Shown here: positions 62,128-64,000 of the stretch, piece after piece
Layout: each line of letters begins with the position of its first letter
How positions within the stretch are numbered: the first letter of the stretch is position 1
From: Orlajensenia flava
GTDB lineage: Bacteria; Actinomycetota; Actinomycetes; Actinomycetales; Microbacteriaceae
Reading direction: 5' to 3'
Assembly: GCF_004801905.1 (NCBI RefSeq)
Contig: NZ_SSSN01000003.1
Span: forward strand, 806,001-870,000
Length of the DNA stretch: 64,000 nucleotides
Notes under the pieces: model-generated
The model's database searches: none
Seen by the model: the letters and a program-made list of their open reading frames with translations, nothing else
What the model was told of the DNA's origin: nothing
Program-made: the position numbers and the translations under genes

Positions 62128-63548
62128 GGCGATCGACCGGCCGAGGTGTCGACGCACTTCTCGCTGCTGGGAGCGCCCGTGCGCCCCTCGCGGCTGACCG
62201 TGACGGTGATGCACACCTGATCCGCCCCGGCGGCGTCCGCCTGGAAGCTGGTTCCGTGCTGGACGCTGGACTTGCCGCCGCGCACCGCGACGATGTAGCT
62301 GTCACCGTCGCGGACGCCCGGGTCGTCCCAGGAGAACTCGGCGGCCGTTCCGCTCGGCTGGCCGGCGATGTTGGCGACGCTGGGGATGTCGGAGGAGGTC
62401 GAGCGCACGATCGCGATGGTCGCGACGACCGCGAGGGCGAGCACGACGACGGAGATGGCGAGCATCGCCCACACCAGCCGTGAGCTGTGCCGCTCGGCTG
62501 GTGTGGGACGGGACGCGGTATCACCGAGGCTGCCGCTTCGCACCAGAGCGGCCGGTGAGAGTGTCGTCGTGCCGCGTTGGGCGGGCTGACGACGCGGTCT
62601 CCTGCCCGGGTCCACGCTCCCCACCGCACTGATGCGGGTGCGCTCACCGATGTCGACAGCCGTGGCGATGGCCCAGTCGTCCATCGCCACCTCGATCGGA
62701 GTCTGCGGCAGGTCGAGTTCGGCCTCCACAGCCTGCAGCTCGCGGATCAGCTCGAGGGCGCTGCCCTGCCGCGACTCAGGACGCCGGGAGAGTGCTCGAG
62801 CGAGCACCGCCTCGAGGCGGTCCGGCACGTCGACGCGCCCGATCGGCTGGTATCGCGCCTTGGCGATGCGCGCCATCAGGTCGGCGGCGGTGTTCTCGCG
62901 CCCGACCACCTCGAAGGGCGATCGTCCCGCCAGCAGTGAGTAGAGCGTCGCCCCGAGGGAGAACACCTCCGACGCGACCGTCCCGGACACGTCGTCATGC
63001 AGCACCTCGGGAGCCGACCACGGGATGGAGAGCCCGACCGCCTCCGTGCTCTCCGACTCCCCCACCGTCGCGGCGATGCCGAAGTCGGAGAGCACCGGGT
63101 TGCCGTAGGCGGTCTGCAGGATGTTCGACGGCTTGATGTCCCGGTGCAGCACCCCGGCCCGGTGCGCGGTCTCGACCGCGCTGGCGATCTTGATGCCGAT
63201 GCGCAGCACTTCAGCCACCGGGAGGGGTTCGATGCGGTAGCGCCCGCCGATGTTGGTCGAGCAGTACTCCATCACCAGGTAGGGGCGTCCGTCCGACGAC
63301 ACGCTCGCCTGGTACACGGTCAGGATGGAGGGGTGCGAGCTGAGCTGGGCCATGAGGTTGGCCTCGGCGCGGAACATCTGCCGCACCTGGTCGTTGACCA
63401 CCTCGCTGAGGAGCACCTTGACGGCGACCTGACGCCGCGGCATGTTCTGCTCGTAGAGGAAGACGTCGGCGAAACCGCCCGAGCCGAGCACGTGCACATA
63501 GCTGAATCCCGGCAACGTCGGCGGGGTGGACGGCAGTCGTCTGGTCAT
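62124..63548 (-). CDS. Membrane Ser/Thr protein kinase (PknB family, single TM)
   Basis: 474 residues from the ATG at 63548, with GAGGGGG upstream. Gly-loop LGSGGFADVFLYEQ, Lys44 in VAVKVLL, HRDIKPSN with HRD at 135-137 and DFG at 155-157. A basic Pro/Arg-rich linker, a membrane helix (VWAMLAISVVVLALAVVATIAIV) and a roughly 85-residue outside domain with two Cys follow (SFQADAAGADQVCITVTVS). No PASTA repeats. It is likely opposed by the PP2C phosphatase next door and read by the FHA protein. Confidence 0.92.
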   Translation of the reverse strand: MTRRLPSTPPTLPGFSYVHVLGSGGFADVFLYEQNMPRRQVAVKVLLSEVVNDQVRQMFRAEANLMAQLSSHPSILTVYQASVSSDGRPYLVMEYCSTNIGGRYRIEPLPVAEVLRIGIKIASAVETAHRAGVLHRDIKPSNILQTAYGNPVLSDFGIAATVGESESTEAVGLSIPWSAPEVLHDDVSGTVASEVFSLGATLYSLLAGRSPFEVVGRENTAADLMARIAKARYQPIGRVDVPDRLEAVLARALSRRPESRQGSALELIRELQAVEAELDLPQTPIEVAMDDWAIATAVDIGERTRISAVGSVDPGRRPRRQPAQRGTTTLSPAALVRSGSLGDTASRPTPAERHSSRLVWAMLAISVVVLALAVVATIAIVRSTSSDIPSVANIAGQPSGTAAEFSWDDPGVRDGDSYIVAVRGGKSSVQHGTSFQADAAGADQVCITVTVSREGRTGAPSSEKCVDTSAGRSP

Positions 63549-63687
63549 GCTCGCCCCCTCACCCCGATATCCGTTGCAGGATGCGCGGCAGGCGCGATCG
63601 GCATCCCGTCGATTGCTGTTAAGTGTAGGCAACGGCCCGCCAGCTCAGACCCCCGCGTCCGGGGAGTCCCGTAGGTGCGACGCACGC

Positions 63688-64000
63688 TCAGTGATCGTGC
63701 GGATCGGTGGCGGCGCCGACCACGTCGATCACATCGACGACGATCACCGTGACATTGTCGCGACCGCCGTTTTCGAGCGCCGCATCGAGCAGGCCGCGGG
63801 CGGCGGCATCCGGCGTATCCGTGGACATCAGGTAGTGCCGGATGCCGTAGGGCGTGAGCTCCTTCGTCAGTCCGTCCGAGCAGATCAGCAGACGCATGCC
63901 CGGCTCGATGGCGATGAGCCGGTAGTCGGGGATCGGCACCTCGTGGAAGCCGACCGCGCGGGTGATCACGTTGGCGTGCGGGTGCGTCTCGGCCTCTTCG
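63688..64000 (-). CDS. PP2C-type Ser/Thr phosphatase, C-terminal part (runs off window)
   Basis: About 104 residues are present; the start lies past base 64000. EEAETHPHANVITRAVG, LLICSDGLTKELTPYGIRHYL and ENGGRDNVTVIVVDV are motifs of bacterial PP2C (Stp1-like) phosphatases with the metal-binding Asp residues. It removes phosphate from Thr/Ser and is a typical partner of the adjacent kinase, 139 bases away. Confidence 0.88.
   Translation of the reverse strand, partial: EEAETHPHANVITRAVGFHEVPIPDYRLIAIEPGMRLLICSDGLTKELTPYGIRHYLMSTDTPDAAARGLLDAALENGGRDNVTVIVVDVIDVVGAATDPHDH

Noticed and set aside
1-64000. tRNA, rRNA, transposase or phage genes
   Set aside because: Reading both strands gave no T-loop-like tRNA ends, rRNA stretches, transposases or integrases that I could support.

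Overview
The window is high-GC DNA with actinobacterial gene content and order. A -10-like box often lies only 6-7 bases before the start codon, and ATGA/GTGA overlaps link most neighbouring genes. Together with the translation/isoprenoid gene order and the PP2C-kinase-MoxR-DUF58-transglutaminase-FHA block, this points to a Gram-positive actinobacterium, most likely Microbacteriaceae (Microbacterium/Leifsonia-like). This placement is inferred; no rRNA or tRNA gene was seen.

Layout. 1-13 kb: the 5' part of an SNF2-type helicase gene, an SDR/DUF2867 oxidoreductase, a deoxyribose-phosphate catabolic operon (SorC regulator, deoC, aldehyde dehydrogenase and a core-deleted aldehyde dehydrogenase paralogue), a CynX-type transporter, small enzymes, then ribF, two membrane proteins and truB. 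13-18 kb: a TetR repressor with a divergent drug-type MFS pump and two matching operators, a PanE-like reductase, a P-loop kinase and a MutY-type glycosylase. 18-24.5 kb: rbfA, infB, ylxR, nusA, proS on the minus strand, without rimP at its usual place before nusA. 24.5-38 kb: lipoprotein, RNB-domain RNase, PadR regulator, ispG, a ketone-body/3-hydroxybutyrate cluster (hydrolases, CoA-transferase A and B, 3-hydroxybutyrate dehydrogenase, divergent thiolase), site-2 protease and dxr. 38-43 kb: PlsC acyltransferase, secreted protein, OsmC, gabT plus asparaginase-like gene. 43-47 kb: a tightly overlapping Asp23/sigma-factor operon. 47-64 kb: alanine dehydrogenase, then a long minus-strand operon of PP2C phosphatase, membrane Ser/Thr kinase, giant Ig/FnIII surface protein, MoxR, DUF58, a transglutaminase-fold protein without its catalytic Cys and His, FHA protein and an EccC/FtsK-like ATPase.

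The housekeeping order dxr - site-2 protease - ispG - proS - nusA - ylxR - infB - rbfA - truB - ribF is kept on one strand but is interrupted by accessory blocks. Several interruptions coincide with intergenic repeats: a 17-bp motif repeated 5 and 7 times at two loci, a 28-bp palindrome present twice between convergent genes, a 28-29 bp array beside dxr, and a 14-15 bp tract that seems to have grown from the 3' end of the FHA gene.

The best candidates for little-described biology are the kinase/FnIII/MoxR/FHA/FtsK operon, the Asp23-sigma operon in which a putative anti-sigma module is fused to an Asp23-like domain, and the dispersed 17-bp repeat arrays.
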